A program made the position numbers and the translations under genes. From contig NZ_JBHUJS010000002.1 of NCBI RefSeq assembly GCF_042683405.1, forward strand, positions 434,001 to 498,000: a DNA stretch of 64,000 bases. Direction: 5' to 3'. Source of the DNA: Telluria sp042683405. Its GTDB lineage: Bacteria; Pseudomonadota; Gammaproteobacteria; Burkholderiales; Burkholderiaceae_D. The notes under the pieces are model-generated. The model did not search any database and was not told the origin of the DNA. It saw only the letters and a program-made list of their open reading frames with translations. Positions 46,524 to 54,355 of this stretch are shown piece by piece (the stretch's first letter is position 1; each line of letters begins with the position of its first letter).

Positions 46524-46964
46524 ATGAAAACACTATTCGCCACCGCCGCACTGCTGCTCGCAGCCACCAGCGCCAACGCCCAGGACGCCAGTTTTGGCCG
46601 CACCAAGCTGTCCATCGGTATCAACCTGATCAATGCGGAAGTCGCCGCGAACGATCCCCAGCGCCAGCAGGGCCTGATGCACCGCACCAGCATGGCCACC
46701 AACGCGGGCATGGTGTTCGTCTTCGACGACGTCAATTCGCAATGCATGTGGATGAAGAACACGCTGATCCCGCTGTCGGTCGCCTTCATCGACGCCAATG
46801 GCCGGATCGTCAACATCGAGGACATGCAGCCGGAAACGCTGGAAAGCCACTGCTCGAAGCGGCCGGTGAAATATGCGCTGGAGATGAACCTGGGCTGGTT
46901 CGCGAAGCGCAACATCAAGCCGGGCACCGTGGTGAACGGTCTCGTCACCCCCGCCGCACGTTGA
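46524..46964 (+). CDS. DUF192 (UPF0127) exported protein
   Basis: A 146-residue protein with a signal peptide (MKTLFATAALLLAATSANA-QD) and a single DUF192 domain. The motif RQQGLMHRTSMATNAGMVFVFD is followed by CMWMKNTLIPLSVAFIDANGRI, then the C-terminal LEMNLGWFAKRNIKPG. The family is small, beta-rich and of unknown function, usually periplasmic when a signal is present. The gene is alone, convergent with rpsT. Confidence 0.9.
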   Translation: MKTLFATAALLLAATSANAQDASFGRTKLSIGINLINAEVAANDPQRQQGLMHRTSMATNAGMVFVFDDVNSQCMWMKNTLIPLSVAFIDANGRIVNIEDMQPETLESHCSKRPVKYALEMNLGWFAKRNIKPGTVVNGLVTPAAR

Positions 46965-47000
46965 TCGCCGGGGGCCTGCCCCCGATCCCGAACCCAAGCG

Positions 47001-47036
47001 AAAAAACCCGCGTGACCGAGTCAGGCGGGTTCTTCT
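47001..47036. terminator. Bidirectional terminator between DUF192 gene and rpsT
   Basis: Stem CCCGC-g-TGAC / GTCA-g-GCGGG with a 3-nt loop. It has six A on the left (U-run for the minus-strand rpsT transcript) and a T-rich TTCTTCTT on the right. Confidence 0.8.
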
Positions 47037-47072
47037 TGTACCACCAGGGCCGCCATGGCGGCCCGCAGGAAC

Positions 47073-47339
47073 TTAGGCCGACAGCGCCTTCAGGGCTGCT
47101 GCCAGACGGCTCTTGTGGCGAGCTGCCTTGTTCTTGTGGATGATCTTCTTGTCAGCGATGCTGTCGATGGTCGACACGGACGACTGGAAGATGGTGGTTG
47201 CTGCGGCTTTGTCGCCAGCCAGGATCGCTTTGCGAACAGCCTTGATTGCGGTGCGCAGGGTCGAACGCTGTGCGGAGTTGTGTGCGTTCTGCTTGACTGC
47301 TTGACGAGCGCGTTTGCGCGCTTGTGCGGTATTTGCCAT
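47073..47339 (-). CDS. rpsT: 30S ribosomal protein S20
   Basis: An 88-residue basic helical protein that binds 16S rRNA, starting MANTAQARKRARQAVKQNAHN and containing STIDSIADKKIIHKNKAARHKSRL. The length is that of S20. The ATG at 47339 has AGGAAATTCC upstream. It is divergent from murJ, a neighbourhood conserved in many betaproteobacteria. Codon use is biased to highly expressed codons. Confidence 0.97.
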   Translation of the reverse strand: MANTAQARKRARQAVKQNAHNSAQRSTLRTAIKAVRKAILAGDKAAATTIFQSSVSTIDSIADKKIIHKNKAARHKSRLAAALKALSA

Positions 47340-47462
47340 GGAATTTCCTAAATCAGGGTCAGGTTGCGTCTGCAAACACAGCTAAACACTTAGCGGCTGC
47401 ATAACTGAATTTCGTAAAGCGTTAGATTATAGCCGATGTTTCGGGCTCGGGCAAAGCAAATC

Positions 47463-47490
47463 TTGCCGGATGTGTTGCGTCCGATATAAT
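47463..47490 (+). promoter_or_regulatory. murJ: Promoter giving a (near-)leaderless murJ transcript
   Basis: TTGCCG (47463-47468), a 16-bp spacer and a perfect TATAAT (47485-47490). Only eight bases separate the -10 box from the murJ ATG, so transcription would start at or 1-2 nt before it. Confidence 0.55.
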
Positions 47491-47498
47491 CCACCGCC

Positions 47499-49049
47499 AT
47501 GAACTTGCTCAGAACCCTCGCCGCCATTTCCAGCATGACCATGCTGTCCCGAGTCACCGGATTGCTGCGCGAGAGCCTCACGGCGAGTGTGCTGGGCGTG
47601 TCCGCGTTCGCCGACGCCTTCGTGGTCGCGTTCCGCATTCCCAACATGCTGCGGCGCCTGTTCGCGGAGGGCGCGTTCGCCCAGGCCTTCGTGCCGATCC
47701 TGGCGGAGTATAAGACAAGGGAAGGCATCGCGGCCACCAAGACCCTGGTCGACCATGTGGCGACGGCGCTGGTGTGGGCGACCCTGCTGACCAGCGTGGT
47801 GGGCATCCTCGGTTCGCCCTACGTCGTGTACCTGTTCGCCTACGGCCTGGACAAGACGCCCGGCGCTTTCGACGCATCCGTGCTGATGACGCGCGTGATG
47901 TTCCCCTACATCGTGTGCATGGCGTTCGTATCGCTGTCCAGCGGCGTGCTCAATACCTGGAGCCAGTTCAAGGTCCCGGCCTTCACGCCCGTGCTGCTCA
48001 ACCTGTGCACGATTGCGGCGGCGCTGTTCCTGGCGCCGCAGTTCGACGAGCCGGCCTACGCGCTCGCAATCGGCGTGATGGCGGGCGGCCTGGTGCAGAT
48101 GGCCTTCCAGGTGCCGGCGCTGATCAGGATCGGCATGCTGCCGCGGCTCTACCTGAACCCGATGACGGGCTTTCGCGACCTGGGCGTGCAGCGCGTGCTG
48201 CGCAAGATGGGACCGGCCGTGTTTGCGGTGGCGGCAGCGCAGATCAGCCTCATGATCAACACGACGATCGCATCCTGGCTTCCGGCCGGGTCGATCGCGG
48301 CCCTCTCGTACGCCGACCGCCTGATGGAATTCCCGACCGCGATCCTCGGCGTGGCGCTCGGCACGATCCTGCTGCCCGGCCTGTCCAAGGCGAACGCCTC
48401 GGCCGATACGGCCGAATATTCCGCCCTGCTCAACTGGGGCCTGCGCCTGACCTTCCTGCTCGCCCTGCCCGCCGCGCTTGGACTGGCGCTGCTGGCCGAG
48501 CCGCTGATCGCGGTGCTCTTCAACTATGGCAAATTCGACTACACCGCGGTGGTGGCCGCGTCGGCGCCGCTGATCGCGTACAGCGTGGGCCTGATCGGGA
48601 TCATCCTGGTCAAGATCCTGGCGCCGGCATTCTTTGCGCGGCAGGACGTGCGCACCCCGGTGCGCATCGCGGTCGGCGTGCTGGTGGTCACGCAGCTGAT
48701 GAACATCGTGTTCGTGCCGCTGTTCGGCGTGGCCGGGCTGGCGCTGTCGATCGGCGTGGGCGCGTGCGTGAATGCGACCTTCCTGTATGCGGGCCTGCGC
48801 AAGCGGCAGCTGTTCGTGCCGGAGAAAGGATGGCTGAAGTTCTTCGTGCGCGTAGCGGTGGCGTTGGCCGTGATGGGTGCGATCGGCTGGGCCGCGGCCC
48901 ACTATATCGACTGGGTGGTGCTGCGCAGTTCGCCGTGGCTGCGCGCGGGAGCGCTGATGGGCAGCGTAGCCGTGTGCGCGGCGTCGTATTTCGCCGTGTT
49001 GCTGGTGCTCGGGTTCAGGATAAAGGACTTCAAGCGCCGCGGCGCGTGA
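47499..49049 (+). CDS. murJ: Lipid II flippase MurJ
   Basis: A 516-residue inner-membrane protein of the MviN/MurJ family with about 14 helices, moving lipid II across the membrane for peptidoglycan synthesis. The N-terminus MNLLRTLAAISSMTMLSRVTG and the segments FRIPNMLRRLFAEGAFAQAFVPIL and PAGSIAALSYADRLMEFP are diagnostic. The first of these fixes the start at 47499. No Shine-Dalgarno is present; a -10 box lies immediately upstream. It is divergent from rpsT and convergent with the pseudopilin operon. Confidence 0.96.
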   Translation: MNLLRTLAAISSMTMLSRVTGLLRESLTASVLGVSAFADAFVVAFRIPNMLRRLFAEGAFAQAFVPILAEYKTREGIAATKTLVDHVATALVWATLLTSVVGILGSPYVVYLFAYGLDKTPGAFDASVLMTRVMFPYIVCMAFVSLSSGVLNTWSQFKVPAFTPVLLNLCTIAAALFLAPQFDEPAYALAIGVMAGGLVQMAFQVPALIRIGMLPRLYLNPMTGFRDLGVQRVLRKMGPAVFAVAAAQISLMINTTIASWLPAGSIAALSYADRLMEFPTAILGVALGTILLPGLSKANASADTAEYSALLNWGLRLTFLLALPAALGLALLAEPLIAVLFNYGKFDYTAVVAASAPLIAYSVGLIGIILVKILAPAFFARQDVRTPVRIAVGVLVVTQLMNIVFVPLFGVAGLALSIGVGACVNATFLYAGLRKRQLFVPEKGWLKFFVRVAVALAVMGAIGWAAAHYIDWVVLRSSPWLRAGALMGSVAVCAASYFAVLLVLGFRIKDFKRRGA

Positions 49050-49097
49050 GTCCAGGGGCGCGTCCCCTCGTTTCCAGCGTCCGGCCGCCTCGCCGGC

Positions 49098-49748
49098 TCA
49101 GCGTTCGTTGGAAGCCTCTTCCCTCGGCGGCGGCGGGGTCACGATAGTGATGTCGTCGTCGGGCGGCGGCGGCACGCCGGGCGGCAGCAGCGGGGTTTCC
49201 TTGCGCGGCGGCGGCAACGGCTCGCGGCCCGGCGGCGGCGGCGCGAGCGGCGGCTGCACGCCCTGTGGCTGGCGGTTCGGCACCGCGCCCTGCCCGCTCA
49301 TGGTGAAGCGCCAGTCAGATATCAGCTCCGCCTTCTCGAAGTTCTGGAAGCGCGCGTCAAAATTCGCGATCTTGAGCGGCTTGGTATCGGACAGGCTGTG
49401 TACACCGATCACGCCGGTCTGCCCGGCCAGGTACAGGATGCCCCACTCGTCCTTGCCTGTAATGGGATCGATGTAGATCTTGCGCAGGTGCCGGCGCGGG
49501 TACGGAAAGCGCGGATCGCGCACCAGGTCCTGCAGCGACGCCGGCTGCTGGCGCTGTCCGCGCGGCGTGGCAGCCGCGTAGCTGCGCAGGGCCTTCGTGA
49601 ATTCGGCGCCGATCTCGAGCAGCTCTTCCTCGGCCTCGGCGCGGCGCATCAGCGATTCCACCTTGAGCGTGGCCGCGCCGACCAGGCCGATGATCGTGAG
49701 CAGGACGATCAGCCCGAGGTAGGTGAAGCCGCCCTGGCGTGCGCGCAC
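49098..49748 (-). CDS. Atypical pseudopilin-like protein with proline-rich tail
   Basis: A 216-residue last gene of the secretion/pilus operon. The GTG start at 49748 shares a base with the upstream TAG and has GGGGAG before it. The N-terminus VRARQGGFTYLGLIVLLTIIGLVG has a prepilin peptidase site after QGG and the hydrophobic helix. Position +5 is glycine instead of the usual glutamate. A GspG-like globular part follows (FPYPRRHLRKIYIDPITGKDEWGIL), then from about residue 150 a proline-rich tail (PPLAPPPPGREPLPPP, PPGVPPPPDDD). Loss of Glu5 is seen in tip minor pseudopilins such as GspK, so it may cap the fibre. Confidence 0.78.
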   Translation of the reverse strand: MRARQGGFTYLGLIVLLTIIGLVGAATLKVESLMRRAEAEEELLEIGAEFTKALRSYAAATPRGQRQQPASLQDLVRDPRFPYPRRHLRKIYIDPITGKDEWGILYLAGQTGVIGVHSLSDTKPLKIANFDARFQNFEKAELISDWRFTMSGQGAVPNRQPQGVQPPLAPPPPGREPLPPPRKETPLLPPGVPPPPDDDITIVTPPPPREEASNER

Positions 49749-50125
49749 TACCACTCCCCGTATGCGATGCCGTTCTTGCCGGCGCCTTCTGCGCTGCTGC
49801 GCAGGTTGTACACCTGGCCCTTGTCCGGCTCCTGCGGCGGCTCCACGATCCACGCCGAATTGCTCCCGGCGATGGGGTCGTAGGGCAGGCTGCGCAGGTA
49901 GCGCTTTTCCACCAGCTCGTCGAGCGATTCCGGGTAGCGGCCGGTATCGGCGTGGAACTGGTCGATCACGATGCGCGTGTTGCGCAGGTTGTCGGCCAGG
50001 ATGGTCTCCTTGGCACTGTCCACGCTCGGGAAGAAACGCGGCACGGCGAGCGTGAGCAGCAGCGCGACGATGCCGAGCACCACCAGCAGTTCGATCAGGG
50101 TAAAGCCGTTGCGTGTGCGCTGCAT
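49748..50125 (-). CDS. GspG-like pseudopilin (third copy)
   Basis: A 125-residue protein with the classic prepilin leader NG-FTLIELLVVLGIVALLLTLAV (Glu5 present). The short body contains DNLRNTRIVIDQFHADTGRYPESLDELVEKRYL, the alpha-helix and loop typical of GspG-like subunits. It then has LRSLPYDPIAGS and GKNGIAYGEW in place of the GspG calcium loop. The start is ATG 50125; the stop overlaps the next gene (TAGTG). It is probably a structural subunit of the pseudopilus. Confidence 0.82.
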   Translation of the reverse strand: MQRTRNGFTLIELLVVLGIVALLLTLAVPRFFPSVDSAKETILADNLRNTRIVIDQFHADTGRYPESLDELVEKRYLRSLPYDPIAGSNSAWIVEPPQEPDKGQVYNLRSSAEGAGKNGIAYGEW

Positions 50126-50127
50126 GG

Positions 50128-50604
50128 TCACCACTTCCGGTAGGGGATGCCGTTCAGGCCGACGCCGGGAGAGGTGGTGTACACGTCGTACACGTCCTCC
50201 CCTTCCTTCGGCTCGTCCGGTTCGCTGGCGTAGCTGCGCTTGCCCCAGGTCTGCGCATCGGTCAGCGCGGGGTCCTTGTTGAAGGGGTCGCGCGGAATGC
50301 GGCGCAGGAAGTACATCTTGGCCCGCGTCGGGCTGCGCTGGTCCGCCACGCCCTGCACCAGCAGGTCCAGGTCTTTCGGATAGCCGGTCGATCCGGTCAC
50401 GCGCGGCAGGCGCCCCTCATCGTAGGCCTTTTTGTAGGCGTCGATGCCGGTGCGGATCTCGCGCAGCGAGCGGCGCAGTTCCTGCTCCTGCGAACGCTGG
50501 ATCGTTGCTTTCGTCACCGGCACGATCAGCGTGCCGAGCATCGCCAGGATCGCCAGGGTGACCAGCAGTTCGATCAGCGTAAAGCCGCGGCGCGCCTTCA
50601 ACAT
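50128..50604 (-). CDS. GspG-like pseudopilin (second copy)
   Basis: A 158-residue prepilin-type protein. Leader ARRG-FTLIELLVTLAILAMLGTLIVPVTKATIQ with Glu5 present; then EIRTGIDAYKKAYDEGR, YPKDLDLLVQGVADQ and YFLRRIPRDPFN, typical of GspG-like subunits but longer. It ends VGLNGIPYRKW, similar in style to the next gene's end. That suggests the two are diverged duplicates. The start is ATG 50604, two bases before the end of the secretin stop (TGACATG arrangement). Confidence 0.83.
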   Translation of the reverse strand: MLKARRGFTLIELLVTLAILAMLGTLIVPVTKATIQRSQEQELRRSLREIRTGIDAYKKAYDEGRLPRVTGSTGYPKDLDLLVQGVADQRSPTRAKMYFLRRIPRDPFNKDPALTDAQTWGKRSYASEPDEPKEGEDVYDVYTTSPGVGLNGIPYRKW

Positions 50605-50605
50605 G

Positions 50606-52735
50606 TCACTGGCCCGGTGGACGCGGCGGTATGACAACCGGCGTGGTGGTGGTCGTGGTGGTGGTCGCAGGCGGCGGCGGTGGCGGATCGACGACCGAGC
50701 GCGACGCCGGCAGCGGCTGCGGACGCGTGATGTTCGGCGAGTTGGAATCGGCTTCCGGCTGCGGCGTCGCGGCCGCGTCCAGCGACGGCTGGCCAGCCTG
50801 CTGGGTGACCGGCAGCGGCACGCCGACAGGGCGCGCAGGCTGGCGGCCGGCCGGGGGCGGCAGCAGCGGCGGCGCCACGCGTGGGCCGGTGTTGATGTTC
50901 GGGTTGATCGCGGGCGCGATGGTGCCCACCTGGCCGGGCTGCACGGGCGCTGCCACAGGCAGGCGCTCGGACGGGTCGGGACGGCGGCGGAAGCTGGTCT
51001 CGGTGCCGGCGCTGAACTCGGACGCGCCTGCGGCCGGGCGCTGCACGGTGCGCACCAGGTGCGGCGTGATCGACAGCACGATCTCGGTGCGCTGGTTGTC
51101 GTCCAGCGTGACGCCGAACAGGCGTCCCACCAGCGGCAGGTCGCCCACGCCCGGCACCTTGCTGCCGCCGCTGCGTTCCTCGTTGTTGATCAGGCCCGCC
51201 AGCACCTGGTTCTCGCCGTCCTTGAGCTGCAGGAAGGTCTGCGCCTGGCGCGTGCCGATCTGGTAGGCCGTGGTGCCGGTGCTGGTGGTCTGCTTGTCCA
51301 CCAGGTTGCTGACCTCCAGCGCGATGCGGATGCCCACCTCGTTGTTCAGGTAGATGGTCGGCTCCACGTTGAGCGTGAGGCCCACGTCGACGTAGCTCAC
51401 CGACTCCGATGCGAAGCCGCCGGAGCCCGGCGAGATCGTGGTGGTGATGACCGGGACCTTGTCGCCGATCACGATCTTGGCCTTTTCCTTGTTACGCACG
51501 CGGATGCGCGGGTTGGCCAGGATGTTGGCGTCCGCGTCGGTCTTGTTGGCGGTGATGGCGGCGGACACGCCAGAGACGCCGATGCGCGAGCCGTTCAGGC
51601 CGCGCAACTGGTCGATCGTGAGCGGCCCGGTGGCCGCGGTGACGATCGGCGCGAACGACAGGCTTTCCGGCCAGGCGATGCCCAGCTCGGTCAGGCGGCT
51701 GCGCTTGATCTCGAGGATCTCGACTTCCAGCATCACCTCGGCCTCGGCCACGTCCTGCAGCGCGACCAGTTTCTCGGCCAGGCGCACCGCGTCCTCGCTG
51801 TCGCGCACGATCACCATGTTGAGCTTTTCATCGATCGCGATGTCGCGCGTCTTGAGGATCACCTTCAGGGTATTGCCCACCGTCTTGGCATCCGCATTCG
51901 CCAGGTAGAAGGTCTTGACCACCATCTGCTGGTATTCGCGCACCTTGGCCGCGACGTTCGGGTAGATCAGGATCGTGTTCTCGTCCATCACCTGCTGTTC
52001 CAGCTGGTTGGTGGTGAGCAGGTAGTGGATCGCCGCTTCGACGGTGCTGTTCTTCAGGAAGATCGAGGTGCGGCTGTCGGAGCGCACGTCCTTATCGAAC
52101 AGGAAGTTCAGGCCGGAGCGGCGCGACAGCACCTCGAACACCTGGCGCAGCGGCGCGTCGCGAAATTCGATCGTGACCGGCTGGCGGTAGGCGGCCGACA
52201 GGCGGCTCGGCACGGCCGGCGGCGCGGTCTGGCTGTCGATATCGGCCAGCAGGCGGCGCGCGCCTTCGTGGCCGGGCTGTTCGGTAATGATGGCTTCCAG
52301 CTTGGCGCGCGCGATGGCGTAATCCTTCTTTGCGGCCAGCGCGGTGGCGTCGGCGAGCAGCGTGGCGTGGCGCTGGCTGGCCTCGATATCGCGCAGGCCC
52401 TGGCGCGCGCGCTCATGGCCCGGGTCGATCGACAGCGCGCGCTGGAACGCCGCCTTCGCTTCGGCCACCCTGCCCTGCTGCAGTTCGCGCTGGGCCAGGT
52501 CGACCTGGCGTGTGGCATGGCGGTCGCGCACCATCAGGAAAGTCGCGCGGTACTGCGCATTGCCCGGGTCGCGCTCGACCGCTTCGCGCAAGCGCACCAG
52601 GCCCTGCTCGACCTGATCGCGTTCGACCAGGCTGCGGCCGTCGCGGTACGCCATCTGGGCGGCGCAGCCGGCCAGCGCCAGCGCCAGCAGGGGAACGGCC
52701 AGGATGCGCACACGGCGCCAGGTTTCGCTTCGCAT
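50606..52735 (-). CDS. Lipoprotein secretin (GspD/PilQ/MshL-like)
   Basis: A 709-residue outer-membrane secretin. The signal peptide ends in LALALAGC (lipobox). The N-terminal part (about 25-170) has TPR-like helical repeats (GLVRLREAVERDPGNAQYR, AKAAFQRALSIDPGHERARQG). A short STN-like domain (VTIEFRDAPLRQVFEVLSRRSGLNFLFD), N-domains and the secretin core (VPVITTTISPGSGG, DVGLTLNVEPTIY, VPGVGDLPLVGRLFG) follow. The C-terminus is a long proline/threonine-rich tail with eight consecutive threonines. The TPR region resembles MSHA-type secretins rather than T2SS GspD. ATG 52735 overlaps the previous stop. Confidence 0.9.
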   Translation of the reverse strand: MRSETWRRVRILAVPLLALALAGCAAQMAYRDGRSLVERDQVEQGLVRLREAVERDPGNAQYRATFLMVRDRHATRQVDLAQRELQQGRVAEAKAAFQRALSIDPGHERARQGLRDIEASQRHATLLADATALAAKKDYAIARAKLEAIITEQPGHEGARRLLADIDSQTAPPAVPSRLSAAYRQPVTIEFRDAPLRQVFEVLSRRSGLNFLFDKDVRSDSRTSIFLKNSTVEAAIHYLLTTNQLEQQVMDENTILIYPNVAAKVREYQQMVVKTFYLANADAKTVGNTLKVILKTRDIAIDEKLNMVIVRDSEDAVRLAEKLVALQDVAEAEVMLEVEILEIKRSRLTELGIAWPESLSFAPIVTAATGPLTIDQLRGLNGSRIGVSGVSAAITANKTDADANILANPRIRVRNKEKAKIVIGDKVPVITTTISPGSGGFASESVSYVDVGLTLNVEPTIYLNNEVGIRIALEVSNLVDKQTTSTGTTAYQIGTRQAQTFLQLKDGENQVLAGLINNEERSGGSKVPGVGDLPLVGRLFGVTLDDNQRTEIVLSITPHLVRTVQRPAAGASEFSAGTETSFRRRPDPSERLPVAAPVQPGQVGTIAPAINPNINTGPRVAPPLLPPPAGRQPARPVGVPLPVTQQAGQPSLDAAATPQPEADSNSPNITRPQPLPASRSVVDPPPPPPATTTTTTTTPVVIPPRPPGQ

Positions 52736-53253
52736 CACTCGTTTGCTCCAATATTCATGTGTTGTTGCTGGCCCAGCGGCAGGTAGGTGACGGTCATCAT
52801 GGGTGGCGCCACCGCATCGATGCGCCAGGCGCCGTCGATGACGTCGCCGGCCCGTACCGCGTGGATGCGTTCGCCCTGCGCAAGGTAGATCTCCCAGCGC
52901 CCCTCGCCCAGCGACTTGCCGATGAAGGTGAAGGGAATCGCCGGCGCCATCGGCGGGGCCGGCGGTGGCGGAGACGGCGGTTCGGGCGGCGGCGGGTTCC
53001 AGCTACGCGCGCCGAACCCCGGCGCGTCGCCATCGCCGGCCTGGCCAATCAGTTCGGCGCGCGGGACCAGCCGCAGCACGGCGGGTCCCTCCTGCGCCAG
53101 CGGCGCGGGCGTCCGGGCCACTGCAGGCGCGGCCGCCGGCGCGGGGCGATCCACGCTTTCGACAACTGCGCCCTCCGGTTCCTTGTCGCCGAAGGCCGCC
53201 AGGCCCGCCGCACCCAGCAGGGCCAGGCCAAGCACGATATGACGCGGACTCAT
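52735..53253 (-). CDS. PilP/GspC-like inner-membrane protein with proline-rich linker
   Basis: A 172-residue protein. One N-terminal membrane helix (IVLGLALLGAAGLAAFG) is followed by an alanine/proline-rich periplasmic linker including NPPPPEPPSPPPPAPP. A small C-terminal domain (FTFIGKSLGEGRWEIYLAQGERIHAVRAGDVIDGAWRIDAV) has the beta-fold typical of the GspC HR/PilP domain that docks on secretins. Its position between the PilO-like gene and the secretin matches pilP in type IV pilus operons. The assignment is by context and fold pattern. Confidence 0.72.
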   Translation of the reverse strand: MSPRHIVLGLALLGAAGLAAFGDKEPEGAVVESVDRPAPAAAPAVARTPAPLAQEGPAVLRLVPRAELIGQAGDGDAPGFGARSWNPPPPEPPSPPPPAPPMAPAIPFTFIGKSLGEGRWEIYLAQGERIHAVRAGDVIDGAWRIDAVAPPMMTVTYLPLGQQQHMNIGANE

Positions 53254-53810
53254 GGCGCGCCCCCGTTCAGATACAGCGTCAGGCGCAGGCGCGCGTCGAC
53301 ATCCGGATCGCCGACCGATTCGCGCTTGAACGAAATCTCGTCGAGCGAGGCGAAAGGAATGGTGGCCAGCGAGGACATCGCAAAGCCCCACACGGCCTTG
53401 TACGGGCCGCGCACCGGCAGCGTGACCTGGTACGCGTACACCCGCGCGTTGCGGTCGTAGGCGGCACGGTATTCGCCCCGCGCCAGCACCAGGCCCGCCT
53501 TGTCGGCCAGTCCGAACAAGGTGCGTACCTGCTGCTCGGCATAGCGGCGCTCGCCCAGCGCCTTGTAGAACGCTTCGATGGCTGCGGTCTGCGGCGCAGC
53601 CGCCTGCACCAGCACGGGCGCGGGCGCGGCGGCAGCCTGCGCCAGCACGGCGCGGTGCTGCTGCGCGCGCGCCGCGCGCTCCGGCAGGATCCAGCCCAGC
53701 GCAGCCGCGCTTGCGGCCAGCACCAGCGCCGCGCCGATGCCTACCGGACCGGCCGCGCGCAGCGCGATCCCGACGCGCAATGCAATGGCGCCGAGCGTGG
53801 CCCCGCTCAT
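53250..53810 (-). CDS. PilO/GspM-like inner-membrane assembly protein
   Basis: A 186-residue protein: one membrane helix (GIGAALVLAASAAALGWIL), a short coiled segment and a periplasmic ferredoxin-like domain (YQVTLPVRGPYKAVWGFAMSSLATIPFASLDEISFKR). This is the PilO architecture. It overlaps the PilN-like gene by 4 bp (ATGA) and the PilP-like gene by 4 bp. With the PilM/N/P-like proteins it would form the inner-membrane platform linking the ATPase to the secretin. Confidence 0.72.
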   Translation of the reverse strand: MSGATLGAIALRVGIALRAAGPVGIGAALVLAASAAALGWILPERAARAQQHRAVLAQAAAAPAPVLVQAAAPQTAAIEAFYKALGERRYAEQQVRTLFGLADKAGLVLARGEYRAAYDRNARVYAYQVTLPVRGPYKAVWGFAMSSLATIPFASLDEISFKRESVGDPDVDARLRLTLYLNGGAP

Positions 53811-54355
53811 GGCGCGCTCCATGTCGCCTCGAGCTCGAACCGGAGCGGCTTGTTCGGATCGGCGTCGTTCACCAGGTGGCTCACCAGTACGACGTCCGAG
53901 AACAGCTCCTGGCGCTTGAGCTGTTCGACATAGCCGACCATGCCGTCGCTGTCTCGCGCTTCGGCGGTGATGCGCAGGGTATGGCGGCGCGCATCGGGCT
54001 CCAGCGCCAGCAAGGCGATGCTGGCCGGCGTGCCGGCGGCGAGCGCGTCGTGCACGGCGCGCCAGGGCAGGTTCAGCTGCGAGACGATGGCGTTGACGGC
54101 CGCGGCCTGCGCTTCGGGCACGCGCGGCTGCGCCACCGGCCGCGGCGCGCGGGCCGCCACCTGGCGCGCACGCACGCCGGCTTCGGCCAGCTGGCGCTCG
54201 TATTCCTCCTGCTCGGCGTGCAGCCTGAACGCCGCTGCGACGGCGGCACCGAGCGCCAGCGCGGCGATGGCGGCCGCGACCCAGGCAGCGGGATGGGTGC
54301 GGTACAGCGTGCGGCGCCACCCGGACGGTGCAAAGTCGATCCGCAGCGCCTTCAT
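53807..54355 (-). CDS. PilN/GspL-like inner-membrane assembly protein
   Basis: A 182-residue protein starting MKALRIDFAPSGWRRTLYRT, a cytoplasmic tail of the PilN kind that would bind the PilM-like protein. A membrane helix (AAWVAAAIAALALGAAVAAAF), a coiled coil (about 46-70) and a periplasmic ferredoxin-like domain (RRHTLRITAEARDSDGMVGYVEQLKR) follow. It overlaps the genes on both sides by 4 bp. The identification relies on topology and order. Confidence 0.72.
   Translation of the reverse strand: MKALRIDFAPSGWRRTLYRTHPAAWVAAAIAALALGAAVAAAFRLHAEQEEYERQLAEAGVRARQVAARAPRPVAQPRVPEAQAAAVNAIVSQLNLPWRAVHDALAAGTPASIALLALEPDARRHTLRITAEARDSDGMVGYVEQLKRQELFSDVVLVSHLVNDADPNKPLRFELEATWSAP

Noticed and set aside
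49056..49070. GGGG-cgcgt-CCCC as a terminator between murJ and the pseudopilin gene
   Set aside because: The stem is only four base pairs and lacks a T-run.
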